64,000 nucleotides of DNA, taken from NCBI RefSeq assembly GCF_029581275.1, contig NZ_CP120742.1, positions 1,090,501-1,154,500 on the forward strand, written 5' to 3'. Source of the DNA: Micromonospora sp. WMMD1155 (GTDB lineage: Bacteria > Actinomycetota > Actinomycetes > Mycobacteriales > Micromonosporaceae). Positions 1-8,757 of the stretch are shown in pieces; positions within the stretch are counted from its first letter, which is position 1; each line of letters begins with the position of its first letter. A program made the translations under genes and the position numbers. The notes below the pieces were generated by a model. It searched no databases and was not told the DNA's origin. It was given only the letters and a program-made list of their open reading frames with translations.

Positions 1-63
1 GCTCCCGCGTACCCAGGCGCCTGCGCCCCGTTTCACATCGCCCAACGCCGCCCCGAGCAATCC

Positions 64-140
64 CGTGCCACGCCGCGCCGCCGCCACGCCGCGCCGCCGC
101 CCCGCCGCTCCAACGCCACGCCGCGCCGCGCCGCACCGCT
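64..140. repeat. GC-rich short tandem repeat
   Basis: Low-complexity DNA in which a C-rich unit of about 16 bp (CCACGCCGCGCCGCCG) recurs two to three times with decay. It ends directly before the palindrome at 144-219. The same pairing of minisatellite and palindrome recurs near 27.4 kb and 51.3 kb. No reading frame here looks like a gene. Confidence 0.6.
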
Positions 141-143
141 CCA

Positions 144-219
144 AGATCCGCGCAACTTCCCGGATGTTGCTGCATCCGACGCGCGGGAAGCAGCAACATC
201 CCTGATGTTGCGCGGATCT
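144..219. repeat. Long intergenic palindrome, family A copy 1
   Basis: The arms AGATCCGCGCAAC...GGATGTTGCTGC and their near-exact reverse complement flank a loop of about 16 bases. The 30-base arms differ at only three or four positions. The same arm consensus recurs at 27524-27597 and 51278-51353. It could form a strong hairpin in RNA or DNA. It lacks transposase or obvious target-site duplication, so it is an intergenic repeat rather than an insertion sequence. Confidence 0.8.
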
Positions 220-281
220 CGGCGGCGACGAGCGCGCTGGAACGGTCGGGAAGGGGTTCAGGCGTCGGCGTCAGTCAAGGT

Positions 282-347
282 CGCGCTCGATCCTTGATGT
301 AGTGGTCTCCGTCGCACGCCAGGCCACTACATCCAGGATCGAGCGCG
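282..347. repeat. Long intergenic palindrome, family B
   Basis: Two 24-base arms starting CGCGCTCGATCC and ending GTAGTGG pair with a single mismatch around an 18-base loop. It differs in sequence from family A but shares its plan: a GATC near the base of the stem and a G/T-rich apex. It resembles the palindrome at 45116-45190. Bases 1-431 otherwise contain no convincing gene. Confidence 0.75.
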
Positions 348-490
348 ATCATGGGGTGGGGCGCTGAGTGACGAGCCGGTGCGCCCGGGCACGGTGAAAC
401 TCAGCAGCGCGAGCTACTGAGTGGCGAGGCGGTGCGCGAGGCATCGGCCGCCCTGACCATTTACATGCATGCTCTTCTATGCTTTCATCA

Positions 491-504
491 GGAAAGCGCT
501 TGCC
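491..504. promoter_or_regulatory. LacI-family-type operator upstream of pectate lyase
   Basis: GGAAAGCGCTTGCC is a near-perfect inverted repeat centred on CG, the pattern bound by LacI-family sugar regulators upstream of actinobacterial polysaccharidase genes. A weaker half-match (AGCCGCTTTCC, 531-541) lies 40 bp downstream. Both sit within 160 bp of the pectate lyase start, which suggests repression relieved by plant-wall sugars. The regulator gene is not in the window. Confidence 0.5.
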
Positions 505-649
505 TCACTGTCGGCGGGCGTAAGCGCGGGAGCCGCTTTCCTTCACGAACCTGCACCGGCGGGCCCGAGGACCACTGGTCCCGGCCGACCTCGCCGCCCA
601 CGGGCATGGGCGACGCGACGGTCCGTCCGCCTCATCGAAAGGGAGCAGC

Positions 650-2011
650 ATGCGCACAGGACGGCGTCGAACGACGCTGATCGCCACCACCGCGGCAGCC
701 ACCGCAACCCTGGTCACCGCAGGTCTGCTGACCTCGGTCTCCGCCCAGGCGGCCGCCGGCTGCCAGGTGGCCTACTCGGTCGCCAGCCAGTGGCCGGGCG
801 GCTTCACCGGCAACGTCACGGTCACCAACCTGGGCGACCCGGTCTCCGGGTGGACGCTGCGGTGGTCGTACGGGGCCGGCCAGCAGACCAGCCAGGCGTG
901 GGGCGCGACAATCTCGCAGAGCGGCAGCCAGGTCTCCGCGACGAACGTCGACTACAACGGCAACCTGGCCACCAACGGCACCGCCTCGTTCGGCTTCAAC
1001 GCGAGCTGGAACAACTCCAGCAACCCCGCCCCGACCAGCTTCACCCTGAACAACGTCGCCTGCACCGGCGGCACCACCCCGACGACGCCGCCCAGCACCC
1101 CACCGCCGACCACCCCGCCGCCGTCGAGCACCCCACCGCCGACCACCCCGCAGCCGTCGAACCTGGTCGGCTGGGCCACCCAGAACGGCGGTACCACCGG
1201 CGGTGGCAACGCCGGCACCACCACCGTCAGCAACGCCTCCGGCCTGACCAGCGCACTGAACGCGACAGGGGCGGCGGTGATCCGGGTGACCGGGACCATC
1301 ACCTGCTCGGGCATGCTGCGGGTCCGATCCAACAAGACCATCATCGGCAACTACGGTGCGACGATCGTCGGCTGCGGTCTCAACATCAACGGTGACCGCA
1401 ACGTGATCATCCGCAACCTGACCTTCCGCAACTGGAACGACGACGCGATCAACGTCCAGGAGTCGGCCACCAACATCTGGATCGACCACAACACCTTCAG
1501 CAACGGGTACGACGGCGCGGTCGACATCAAGCGCGGCTCGGACTTCGTCACCGTCTCGTGGAACCGGGTCTTCAGCCACGACAAGACCATGCTGCTCGGC
1601 CACAGCGACGACAACGCCGGCCAGGACGTCGGTCACCTGCGGGTGAGCTACCACCACAACTACTTCGACGGCAGCAACCAACGCAACCCCCGGGTGCGCT
1701 TCGGCAACCCGGTACACGTCTACAACAACTACTACCGGGCCAACGGTGGCTACGGCGTCGCGTCCACCGAGAACGCCGGTGTGCTCGTCGAGGGCAACTA
1801 CTTCGAGAACGTCGACGACCCGTACCACCGTGGTGAGGGTGACTCCGGGCCCGGCGGCCTGGTCGCCCGCAACAACCACTTCGTCGACTCGCCCACCGGC
1901 CAGGCCGGTGGCAGCGTGGCGAGCATCCCCTACTCCTACCAGCTGGACACCGCGAGCAACGTCAAGTCCATCGTGACGGCGGGCGCGGGCGCCGGCAAGA
2001 TCACCATCTGA
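650..2011 (+). CDS. Secreted pectate lyase with N-terminal CBM2
   Basis: Predicted extracellular enzyme cleaving pectate (polygalacturonate) by beta-elimination, 453 aa. Residues 1-35 are a signal peptide with an arginine-rich n-region, ending in a SAQA-type site. About 36-140 is a family 2 carbohydrate-binding module rich in W and N. About 141-170 is a Pro/Thr linker. The rest is a family 1 polysaccharide lyase beta-helix, shown by WIDHNTFSNGYDGAVD and by the NPRVRFG segment expected to carry the catalytic arginine. Order CBM2-linker-PL1 is usual for secreted actinobacterial plant-wall enzymes. The ATG at 650 follows GAAAGGGAGCAGC. The gene is monocistronic, with LacI-type operators upstream and a hairpin terminator just after the stop. 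Confidence 0.93.
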   Translation: MRTGRRRTTLIATTAAATATLVTAGLLTSVSAQAAAGCQVAYSVASQWPGGFTGNVTVTNLGDPVSGWTLRWSYGAGQQTSQAWGATISQSGSQVSATNVDYNGNLATNGTASFGFNASWNNSSNPAPTSFTLNNVACTGGTTPTTPPSTPPPTTPPPSSTPPPTTPQPSNLVGWATQNGGTTGGGNAGTTTVSNASGLTSALNATGAAVIRVTGTITCSGMLRVRSNKTIIGNYGATIVGCGLNINGDRNVIIRNLTFRNWNDDAINVQESATNIWIDHNTFSNGYDGAVDIKRGSDFVTVSWNRVFSHDKTMLLGHSDDNAGQDVGHLRVSYHHNYFDGSNQRNPRVRFGNPVHVYNNYYRANGGYGVASTENAGVLVEGNYFENVDDPYHRGEGDSGPGGLVARNNHFVDSPTGQAGGSVASIPYSYQLDTASNVKSIVTAGAGAGKITI

Positions 2012-2015
2012 CCGC

Positions 2016-2044
2016 GGAAGGGCCTCTCGACGAGGGGCCCTTCC
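2016..2044. terminator. Bidirectional hairpin terminator
   Basis: GGAAGGGCCTC pairs with the matching GGGGCCCTTCC arm over a short loop. It lies between the convergent stops of the pectate lyase (2011) and miaB (2051), so it can end transcription from both sides. There is no clear U-tract, as is common in high-GC actinobacteria. Confidence 0.75.
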
Positions 2045-2050
2045 GTCCCG

Positions 2051-3544
2051 TCAGTGCGCGGCGCAGCCCGCCGTGGGCGCGGGCACGACCGGCGGTGCGC
2101 CGATCGTCGGCATCCCCAACAACACCCCGGGGGTACGCGGAGAGCGCCCCGCCTCGGCCGCGTCGCCGGCCCGGGTACGCCGGTGTGCCACCAGCGCCCC
2201 GTCGGCGTTGAGGTGGTGCGGTGCCGCGTACGTGATGGTGGTGTGCACGATGTCGCCCGGGCGGATCCGCTCGGCGAGTGACTCCCCGCCGGGGCCCTCG
2301 GTCGCGAAGTGCACCAGCCGACCGTCGCGGGCCCGGCCGGACATCCGGCCGGTGCGCTCGTCCTTGCGGCCCTCTCCGACGGCGACCAGCACCTCGACGG
2401 TCTCGCCCACCAGGCGCTTGTTCTCCGCCCAGGTGATCTCCTCGACGGTCGCGACCAGCCGCTCGTAGCGCTCCTGCACGACCTGCTTGGGCAGTTGGTC
2501 GTCCATCGTCGCGGCCGGGGTGCCGGGCCGCTTCGAGTACTGGAAGGTGAAGGCCGAGGAGAACCGCGCCTCGCGGACCACGTCCAGGGTGCGCTGGAAG
2601 TCGGCCTCGGTCTCGCCGGGGAAGCCGACGATGATGTCGGTGGTGATCGCCGCGTCCGGCATCGCCGCCCGGACCTTCTCGATGATCCCGAGGTAACGCT
2701 CGGAGCGGTAGGACCGGCGCATCGCCTTCAGCACGTCGTCGGAGCCGGACTGCAACGGCATGTGCAGCGAGTGGCAGACGTTGGGCGTCTCGGCCATCGC
2801 GGCGATCACGTCGTCGGTGAAGTCCTTCGGGTGCGGGCTGGTGAACCGGACCCGCTCCAACCCGTCGATGTCGCCACAGGCGCGCAGCAACTTGCCGAAC
2901 GCGTACCGGTCGCCGAACTCGACGCCGTAGGAGTTGACGTTCTGCCCGAGCAGCGTCACCTCCAGCACACCCTCGTCGACCAGGGCGCGTACCTCGGAGA
3001 GGATGTCGCCGGGCCGTCGGTCCTTCTCCTTGCCGCGCAGCGCCGGCACGATGCAGAAGGTGCAGGTGTTGTTGCACCCCACCGAGATCGACACCCAACC
3101 GGCGTACGTGGACTCGCGGCGGGTGGGCAGCGTGGAGGGGAAGACGTCGAGGGACTCCAGGATCTCCACCTCGGCGGCGGCGTTGTGCCGGGCCCGCTCC
3201 AGCAGCACCGGCAGCGCGCCGATGTTGTGGGTGCCGAACACCACGTCGACCCAGGGCGCCTTGCGGACGATGTCGCCCCGGTCCTTCTGGGCCAGGCAGC
3301 CGCCGACCGCGATCTGCATCCCGGGGTGCTTGTCCTTCACCGGGCGCAGGCGACCGAGGTTGCCGTAGAGCCGGTTGTCCGCGTTCTCCCGCACCGCGCA
3401 GGTGTTGAAGACGACGATGTCCGGGGTGTCGTCGGCGGGCAGCGCGCGCACGTAGCCGGCCTGTTCGAGCAGCCCGGAGATGCGCTCGGAATCGTGCACG
3501 TTCATCTGGCAGCCGTACGTCACGACGTTGTAGGTCCTAGCCAC
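2051..3544 (-). CDS. miaB: tRNA-2-methylthio-N6-dimethylallyladenosine synthase MiaB
   Basis: Radical SAM methylthiotransferase that adds the 2-methylthio group to N6-isopentenyladenosine-37 of tRNAs reading U-starting codons; 497 aa, the usual length. The N-terminal MTTase domain has its auxiliary-cluster cysteines C12 (GCQMN), C49 (NTCAVR) and C83 (GGCLAQ). The radical SAM motif CNNTCTFC gives C157, C161 and C164. A TRAM domain follows in the last 70 residues. The GTG at 3544 was chosen because AAGAGG lies just upstream and the protein then starts at the conserved [13 protein letters not shown]. The frame stays open far upstream but that extension is not MiaB-like. It is one of two methylthiotransferases here; the other is rimO at the window's right end. 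Confidence 0.96.
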   Translation of the reverse strand: MARTYNVVTYGCQMNVHDSERISGLLEQAGYVRALPADDTPDIVVFNTCAVRENADNRLYGNLGRLRPVKDKHPGMQIAVGGCLAQKDRGDIVRKAPWVDVVFGTHNIGALPVLLERARHNAAAEVEILESLDVFPSTLPTRRESTYAGWVSISVGCNNTCTFCIVPALRGKEKDRRPGDILSEVRALVDEGVLEVTLLGQNVNSYGVEFGDRYAFGKLLRACGDIDGLERVRFTSPHPKDFTDDVIAAMAETPNVCHSLHMPLQSGSDDVLKAMRRSYRSERYLGIIEKVRAAMPDAAITTDIIVGFPGETEADFQRTLDVVREARFSSAFTFQYSKRPGTPAATMDDQLPKQVVQERYERLVATVEEITWAENKRLVGETVEVLVAVGEGRKDERTGRMSGRARDGRLVHFATEGPGGESLAERIRPGDIVHTTITYAAPHHLNADGALVAHRRTRAGDAAEAGRSPRTPGVLLGMPTIGAPPVVPAPTAGCAAH

Positions 3545-3740
3545 CCTCTTGGTGCCCCTTCCCCTCGGGCTACCAGGGTAGCGGCCCGTTCGGTGGGCCC
3601 CACCCACCGGCATTGACCCGGTGGCCCATGGCGGGCATCCACGACGGGCAGTACGCTGCACAACAAGAATGTGTTCTGGGCGATTTCGGGGGCTTTGCAC
3701 TCGGCGCCGACGATGCGCGGCTCCGTTCACGGGGGAGCAC

Positions 3741-4673
3741 ATGACGACCCGCGGGAGGCCAACCGTGACGCGACAAGATGCGGCACAGCGCACCGTCACC
3801 ACCCCGGACGGGCGGCACCTCGCGGTGGAGACCTCCGGCTCACCGGACGGGCCCGCGGTCTTCCTGCTGCACGGCACCCCGGGCAGTCGCAGCGGCCCCC
3901 GGCCACGGGGCATCGTCGTCTACCGCCTCGGCGTGCACCTCGTCTGCTACGACCGGCCCGGTTACGGCGACTCCGACCGGCACGAGGGTCGGCGGGTGGC
4001 CGACGCGGCGGCCGACGTGGCGGCGATCGCCGACCAGCTCGGCATCGAACGGTTCGCGGTGGTGGGTCGGTCCGGTGGCGGCCCGCACGCCCTGGCCTGC
4101 GCGGCGCTGCTGCCCGACCGGGTCACCCGGGCCGCCGTGCTGGTGGGGCTCGCCCCGGCCGGCGCACCCGACCTGGACTGGTACGCGGGCATGGCGGAAT
4201 CGAACATCGAGGACTACGGGCAGGCCGACGAGGACCTGGCCGAGCTGACCCTCAACCTGAAGGTGCGCGCCGACGAGGCCCGGCGGGACCCGATGACGCT
4301 GCTGGAGTTCCTCCGCCCCCAGTTGCCGGAGGAGGACATCCGGGTGGTCGACGACATCGCGATCCGCCGGCTCCTCACCGACATGTACTCCGAGGCGCTG
4401 CGGCACGGCCCCGAGGGCTGGATCGACGACGTGTTGGCGATCCGACGCGGCTGGGGGTTCGACCTGGGCGCCATCCAGGCGGAGGTCCGGCTCTGGCACG
4501 GCGAGCAGGACCGTTTCTCCCCGGTGGAGCACTCCCACTGGCTCGCCTCGCGGATCTCCCGCGCCGAGGTCCAGGTGCAGCCCGGGGCCGCGCACTTCGG
4601 TGCGGTGGAGATCCTGCCGCAGACCCTGAGCTGGCTGGCCCGGCCGGACCTGGCGACCAGCCCGCGCCTCTGA
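3741..4673 (+). CDS. Alpha/beta hydrolase
   Basis: 310-aa cytoplasmic hydrolase of the alpha/beta fold; substrate unknown. The oxyanion region is LLHGTPGSR, the nucleophile elbow is GRSGGGPHA (serine within G-x-S-x-G), and a late [10 protein letters not shown] segment supplies the acid. The AAHFG segment near the C-terminus likely supplies the histidine. There is no signal peptide or membrane segment. The ATG at 3741 is preceded by GGGGGAG at good spacing. It is divergent from miaB. The stop codon abuts a 16-bp tandem repeat, and the next gene, fxsT, is convergent. Family membership is firm but nothing in the context identifies the substrate. Confidence 0.85.
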   Translation: MTTRGRPTVTRQDAAQRTVTTPDGRHLAVETSGSPDGPAVFLLHGTPGSRSGPRPRGIVVYRLGVHLVCYDRPGYGDSDRHEGRRVADAAADVAAIADQLGIERFAVVGRSGGGPHALACAALLPDRVTRAAVLVGLAPAGAPDLDWYAGMAESNIEDYGQADEDLAELTLNLKVRADEARRDPMTLLEFLRPQLPEEDIRVVDDIAIRRLLTDMYSEALRHGPEGWIDDVLAIRRGWGFDLGAIQAEVRLWHGEQDRFSPVEHSHWLASRISRAEVQVQPGAAHFGAVEILPQTLSWLARPDLATSPRL

Positions 4674-4823
4674 CCGGCACGGGCCCGGACCGGCACGGGC
4701 CCAGACCGGCACGGGCCCAGACCGGCACGGGCCCAGACCGGCACGGGCCCAGACCGGCACGGGCCCAGACCGGCACGGGCCCAGACCGGCACGGGCCCAG
4801 ACCGGCACGGGCCCAGACCGGCA
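4673..4823. repeat. Tandem repeat, 16-bp unit, about nine copies
   Basis: The unit ACCGGCACGGGCCCAG repeats almost perfectly about nine times. Only the first copy carries GG instead of AG at its end. It begins on the last base of the hydrolase stop codon and fills the gap to convergent fxsT (stop at 4888). Each unit contains the self-complementary GGGCCC, so transcripts from either side could fold into alternative hairpins. This could be a slippage-prone terminator region; unit number probably varies between strains. Confidence 0.95.
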
Positions 4824-4887
4824 GGCGGGACGGCGGGCCGGGCCCGCCCCGCCCGTCGGACCAGCCCGGTCAGCCGGACCAGCCCGG

Positions 4888-7800
4888 TCAGATCGTGTGC
4901 GGGTCGATCACCCGGACCACGAACCGCCGCTCGCGCAGGGTCTGCACGGTCGGATGCTCCGGGCCGATCACCTCGGCCAGCCGGTCCGCCACGTCGCCGA
5001 CGTCCTCGCCCGCCGCCTCGCCGCCGACCCGCCTCGACACCAGGGCGAGATCACCGAGACACCGCAGCGTGTCCGGGTGCTCCGCGCCGATCACCGCGGC
5101 CAGACGACCGGCGGTCTCCCGCAGGCGGTCCCGGGCCGACTCCCACTCCCCCTCCTCGGCGAGGCAGACCGCGTGGTTCACCTCCGCCGCCAGGGTGTGC
5201 GGGTGGTCGGGGCCGAGCACCTTGCGCAGCTCACCGGACGCCTGGGCGGCCGACGCGCGCGCGTCCGACCTGCGCCCGACCGAGCGCTCGGCGGCGGAGA
5301 TGTTGCTCAGCGTGGCAAGGGTGTGCGGGTGTTCGGCACCGAGGTGCAGTTGCTCCTCGTACGACTGCCGGACCGCGGTCATCTCGGTGAGCGCCCGGGC
5401 GCCGTCGCCGACGGCCAGCAGGTTCGCCGCGCGACTCGACCGGCACGCCACCGTGTCCGGGTTGTCCGGGCCGAACCGTTCGTCGAGTTCCCGGTAGGCC
5501 GTCTCGAACATCGGCGCGGCCTCCGCTCCCCGGCCCGCGCTGCGCAGTGACACCGCCAGGTTGACCTGCGCGGCGAGACTCTGGCCGTCGTCCGGCCCGA
5601 GCACCTCGCAGTACGTCTCGTAGACGGTGCGCAGCAGGGTCGCCGACCTCTCGTACTCGCCGGCCTCCCGCAGGTCGCTCCCCAGCCGCACGGCGGAGAC
5701 GAGAGTGTACGGGTGGGTGGGGCCGAGCACCAGTCGCCGCCGTTGGTGCACCTCGTCGTCCCACCGCCGGGCGGCCCGGTAGTCGCCGACCAGCCGGTAC
5801 GAGACGGCGAGGTTGTTGGCGGCGCTCAACGTCCGGGGGTGGTCCTCGCCGAACACCTGGAGCCAGGAGGCGTAGGTGGACCGGTCCCGTTCCAGCGCCT
5901 CGGCGTAGCGGCCGAGCGCGCGCAGGTCACCGCCGAGGCTGCCGGCGGTCATCAGACTGTGCGGGTGCATCGGGCCCAGCAGTCGGCGTTGCTCGGCCAG
6001 CACCGCCTCGTCCAGGTCCCGGGCCTCTTCGAACCGGCCCAGGCTGCGCAGGATGTTCGCCCGGTTGAACCTCAGGTGCAGCAACTGCCGGCCCAACGCC
6101 GACGCCTCGGTCTCGTCCGGCGTGTCGGCGAGCCGCGCCGTCCAGGTGTCGTCGACCTCCTGGCTGAACACGTCGGCCTGGTCCAGACCACCGCGCTGCC
6201 ACAGATACCGAACCCGGTCGATCAGCAGTTGGCACACCGACTCGTCCGGGCAGGTCAGCGCCTCGGAGACCTCCAGGTGGGGCCAGAGCATGCGCAACCG
6301 GGCCCAGGTGCTCGGGTCGTCCACGTCGCCACGGGGCCGGGACGCGGCCAGCACCAGGTGCACCTGGTGTCGGGCGGCGGCGATCTCGTCCTCGGTCATC
6401 CGGTCGCGGACCACCGCCTGCAACAACCGGTGCACCTGGACCCGGCCGCCCTGCACGTCGAGTTTGAGCAGCGCCAACCGGTTGATCTGCTGGACCAGCG
6501 CACCGCGCACCAGCCGCTCCGACACCGACGGGTCGAACGGCACGAGGGCCGCCGCCATCTCGTCGCTGTAGATGAGTTCCAGCGAGATCTCCGGGGCCAG
6601 CACCGAGCAGAGCTGCAACAGCCGGTACGCGGCCGGTGCCTGTTCGAGCAGCCGGTTCAGCGACAGGTCCCAGGTGGCCTCGACGGAGAGGGCGCTCGGG
6701 CCGTGCCGCTCGATCTGCCGCAGGTAGTCGCCGACCGACGTGCCGGTGTCGGCGAGCCAGGCGCCCGCGGCGGCCACCGCGATCGGCAGGTCGCCGAGCG
6801 CCTCGGCCACCCGGTCGGCCTCCTCGGCGCTGATCGTGGGCACCCGCTGGGCGAGGTGCGCGACGCTCTCGGTGCGGTCGAAGACGTCCACCTGGATCGG
6901 GTTCGCCCGGTCCCCCCAGGCGCGGTTGCGGGAGGTCAGCAGGACGTGCCCGGGGCCCTGGGGCAGGAATGGCTCGATCTGGTCGAGCTCCTCGGCGTTG
7001 TCGAGCACGACGAGCCACCGCTCGTACGGCTCGCCCCGGCCGAGCACCTGCAGCACGGACCGGACCGTGTCCGGCAGAGTCGGCCCGGCGAGGATGCCGA
7101 GGCGACCGGCGAGGTCGGCCAGGGCGGTGTCGACGAACTGCGGCGGGTCCGCCACGATCCACCACACCACGTCGTACGCGGCCTTGAACCGGTGCACGTA
7201 CTCCAGGGCCACCTGTGTCTTACCGACGCCGCCCATGCCCTGCAGGGCGACCGGCAGCACCACCGCGCTGCCCCCGCTCTGCAGTTGCGCGCGCAACCGG
7301 GCCAGGTCGTCCTCCCGGCCGGTGAACCGGGCGTTCCGGTTGGGCGCGTTGAAGATCAACGGTTCGGCGCCGGGGAACCGGGTGCTGCCGCCCGCCGGGC
7401 CGTCCGCCGACGACGGCACCGGCCGACCGACCAGCCGCAACACCCGCTCCACGGCGGTCGCCGCGCTCACGTTGACCAGGTTGGTGGAACTCTGCGAGGG
7501 GAACTCCGCCAGCGGACGCAGGTCGGCGACGTACACGGCGAGAGCCGTGGATCCGGTGCTCGTGTCGCGAGCGGGCAGACCGCCGGACGGCGTCGCCACA
7601 TAGGCCGGTGAGACCACGGTCAGCGTGCGCGGTGCCGGCGTACCGGCGGAGCCGACGGCGGCCGCCGGATCGACCACCCGCAGCCCGGCCGAGCTGAGCA
7701 CCCGTTCCAGCCACTCGGCCCAGATGGCGTCCTCCGGCGCGCAGCGGAGCACGATCTGGTCGTCGATCGCCTCGGTGCGTCGGCGGAAGCGGGCCTTGCC

Positions 7801-8757
7801 GCGCTCCCGCACCGACTCGTCCATCACCGGCAGCGCGGTCACCGCGCCGTCGGTGAGGATCCCGGTCAACGTCTCGAACGCGGCCAGCAGCGACGTCGGC
7901 GAGCCGGGCGGGTCGCCGAACGTGGCGAGGGTCTCCTCGTACGCGTAGAACGGCCGGTACGGGACCTCGACGGCGGCCCAGTAGCGCCGCCGTTCGGCCT
8001 CGGTCATGCCGGCCGGCAACCCGGCGAACCGGCGCATGGCCAGCAGACGCCCCGCCTCGGCCCGCTCCTTCTCGGCCTGGTCGACCCGCATCGGGACGGG
8101 CAGGACCCGGATGTCGCGCCGCCGGTACCGGTCCCGTACCGAGTGCGCCACCCGGGCCGCGCCCTCGATGCCCTGGTCGCTGAGCGTGAAGCAGTCGACA
8201 AGGGTGTCCGGCAGGTGCAGGGTGCAGATGTCGGCGACGTCGCTCAGCCCCGTCCGGCTGTCGATCAGGGTGAAGTCGTAATGGCGCTTCATGTCCGCGC
8301 GCAGCGCCTCGAAGAACTGCGCGCCGCCCAACCGGTTGTAGAAGTTATCCCAGTCCAGCCCGCTGACCGAGACGGCGTAGTCGCTGTTCTGCCGGCCCGC
8401 GGAGAGGAAGTCGAGGCCACCGCCGTTCGGGAAGTTCCAGCGCAGCGAGAACGCGTGTCGGCCGACCCGGGCGTACTGCTCCATCCAGCGGTCCGGTCGG
8501 TCGTCGACCCGGGTGGTCTCCCACTCGTAGTCGCGGATCATGTCGATCACACCGCTGGTGCCCTGGATCGCCTCGGCGTCGAGGAACGGGTGGAAGAAGC
8601 GGTGCAGGCCGGGCGATTCGAGGTCCCAGTCGGCGACCAGCACCCGCCGACCGCTGGCCGCGAGGATCCAGGCCACGTTGGCCAGCGCCATCGTCCGGCC
8701 CGTCCCACCCTTGAACGAGTAGAAGGTGACGACCTGCCCGTCGCGATCGTTGCTCAT
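4888..8757 (-). CDS. fxsT: FxSxx-COOH system NTPase-TPR protein FxsT
   Basis: 1289-aa multidomain protein of the fxs peptide system, probably a regulator or scaffold. Residues 1-300 resemble ParA/MinD NTPases, with a deviant Walker A (FKGGTGRT, K16) and DWDLESPG. About 330-445 is a degenerate TIR-like domain (APEDAIWAEWLERVL, LTVVSPAYVAT) lacking the catalytic Glu region. About 475-760 is an NB-ARC/STAND NTPase with Walker A GMGGVGKT and Walker B WLVVLDNAEE. About 850-1270 carries tetratricopeptide repeats with recurring HPHTL-type turns. The ATG at 8757 overlaps the fxsC stop by four bases, so translation is likely coupled. Three NTPase/TIR/TPR modules in one chain resemble bacterial STAND sensors. 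The family is recognised; its biochemical role is not known. Confidence 0.88.
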   Translation of the reverse strand: MSNDRDGQVVTFYSFKGGTGRTMALANVAWILAASGRRVLVADWDLESPGLHRFFHPFLDAEAIQGTSGVIDMIRDYEWETTRVDDRPDRWMEQYARVGRHAFSLRWNFPNGGGLDFLSAGRQNSDYAVSVSGLDWDNFYNRLGGAQFFEALRADMKRHYDFTLIDSRTGLSDVADICTLHLPDTLVDCFTLSDQGIEGAARVAHSVRDRYRRRDIRVLPVPMRVDQAEKERAEAGRLLAMRRFAGLPAGMTEAERRRYWAAVEVPYRPFYAYEETLATFGDPPGSPTSLLAAFETLTGILTDGAVTALPVMDESVRERGKARFRRRTEAIDDQIVLRCAPEDAIWAEWLERVLSSAGLRVVDPAAAVGSAGTPAPRTLTVVSPAYVATPSGGLPARDTSTGSTALAVYVADLRPLAEFPSQSSTNLVNVSAATAVERVLRLVGRPVPSSADGPAGGSTRFPGAEPLIFNAPNRNARFTGREDDLARLRAQLQSGGSAVVLPVALQGMGGVGKTQVALEYVHRFKAAYDVVWWIVADPPQFVDTALADLAGRLGILAGPTLPDTVRSVLQVLGRGEPYERWLVVLDNAEELDQIEPFLPQGPGHVLLTSRNRAWGDRANPIQVDVFDRTESVAHLAQRVPTISAEEADRVAEALGDLPIAVAAAGAWLADTGTSVGDYLRQIERHGPSALSVEATWDLSLNRLLEQAPAAYRLLQLCSVLAPEISLELIYSDEMAAALVPFDPSVSERLVRGALVQQINRLALLKLDVQGGRVQVHRLLQAVVRDRMTEDEIAAARHQVHLVLAASRPRGDVDDPSTWARLRMLWPHLEVSEALTCPDESVCQLLIDRVRYLWQRGGLDQADVFSQEVDDTWTARLADTPDETEASALGRQLLHLRFNRANILRSLGRFEEARDLDEAVLAEQRRLLGPMHPHSLMTAGSLGGDLRALGRYAEALERDRSTYASWLQVFGEDHPRTLSAANNLAVSYRLVGDYRAARRWDDEVHQRRRLVLGPTHPYTLVSAVRLGSDLREAGEYERSATLLRTVYETYCEVLGPDDGQSLAAQVNLAVSLRSAGRGAEAAPMFETAYRELDERFGPDNPDTVACRSSRAANLLAVGDGARALTEMTAVRQSYEEQLHLGAEHPHTLATLSNISAAERSVGRRSDARASAAQASGELRKVLGPDHPHTLAAEVNHAVCLAEEGEWESARDRLRETAGRLAAVIGAEHPDTLRCLGDLALVSRRVGGEAAGEDVGDVADRLAEVIGPEHPTVQTLRERRFVVRVIDPHTI

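Noticed and set aside
144..347. Insertion sequence ends
   Set aside because: No transposase, no paired ends at gene-sized distance and no visible target duplication.
3545..3913. N-terminal extension of miaB to 3913
   Set aside because: Arg/Pro-rich shadow; the conserved protein starts at 3544 with a ribosome site.
4673..4823. CRISPR array
   Set aside because: Units are 16 bp and contiguous, with no spacers and no cas genes.
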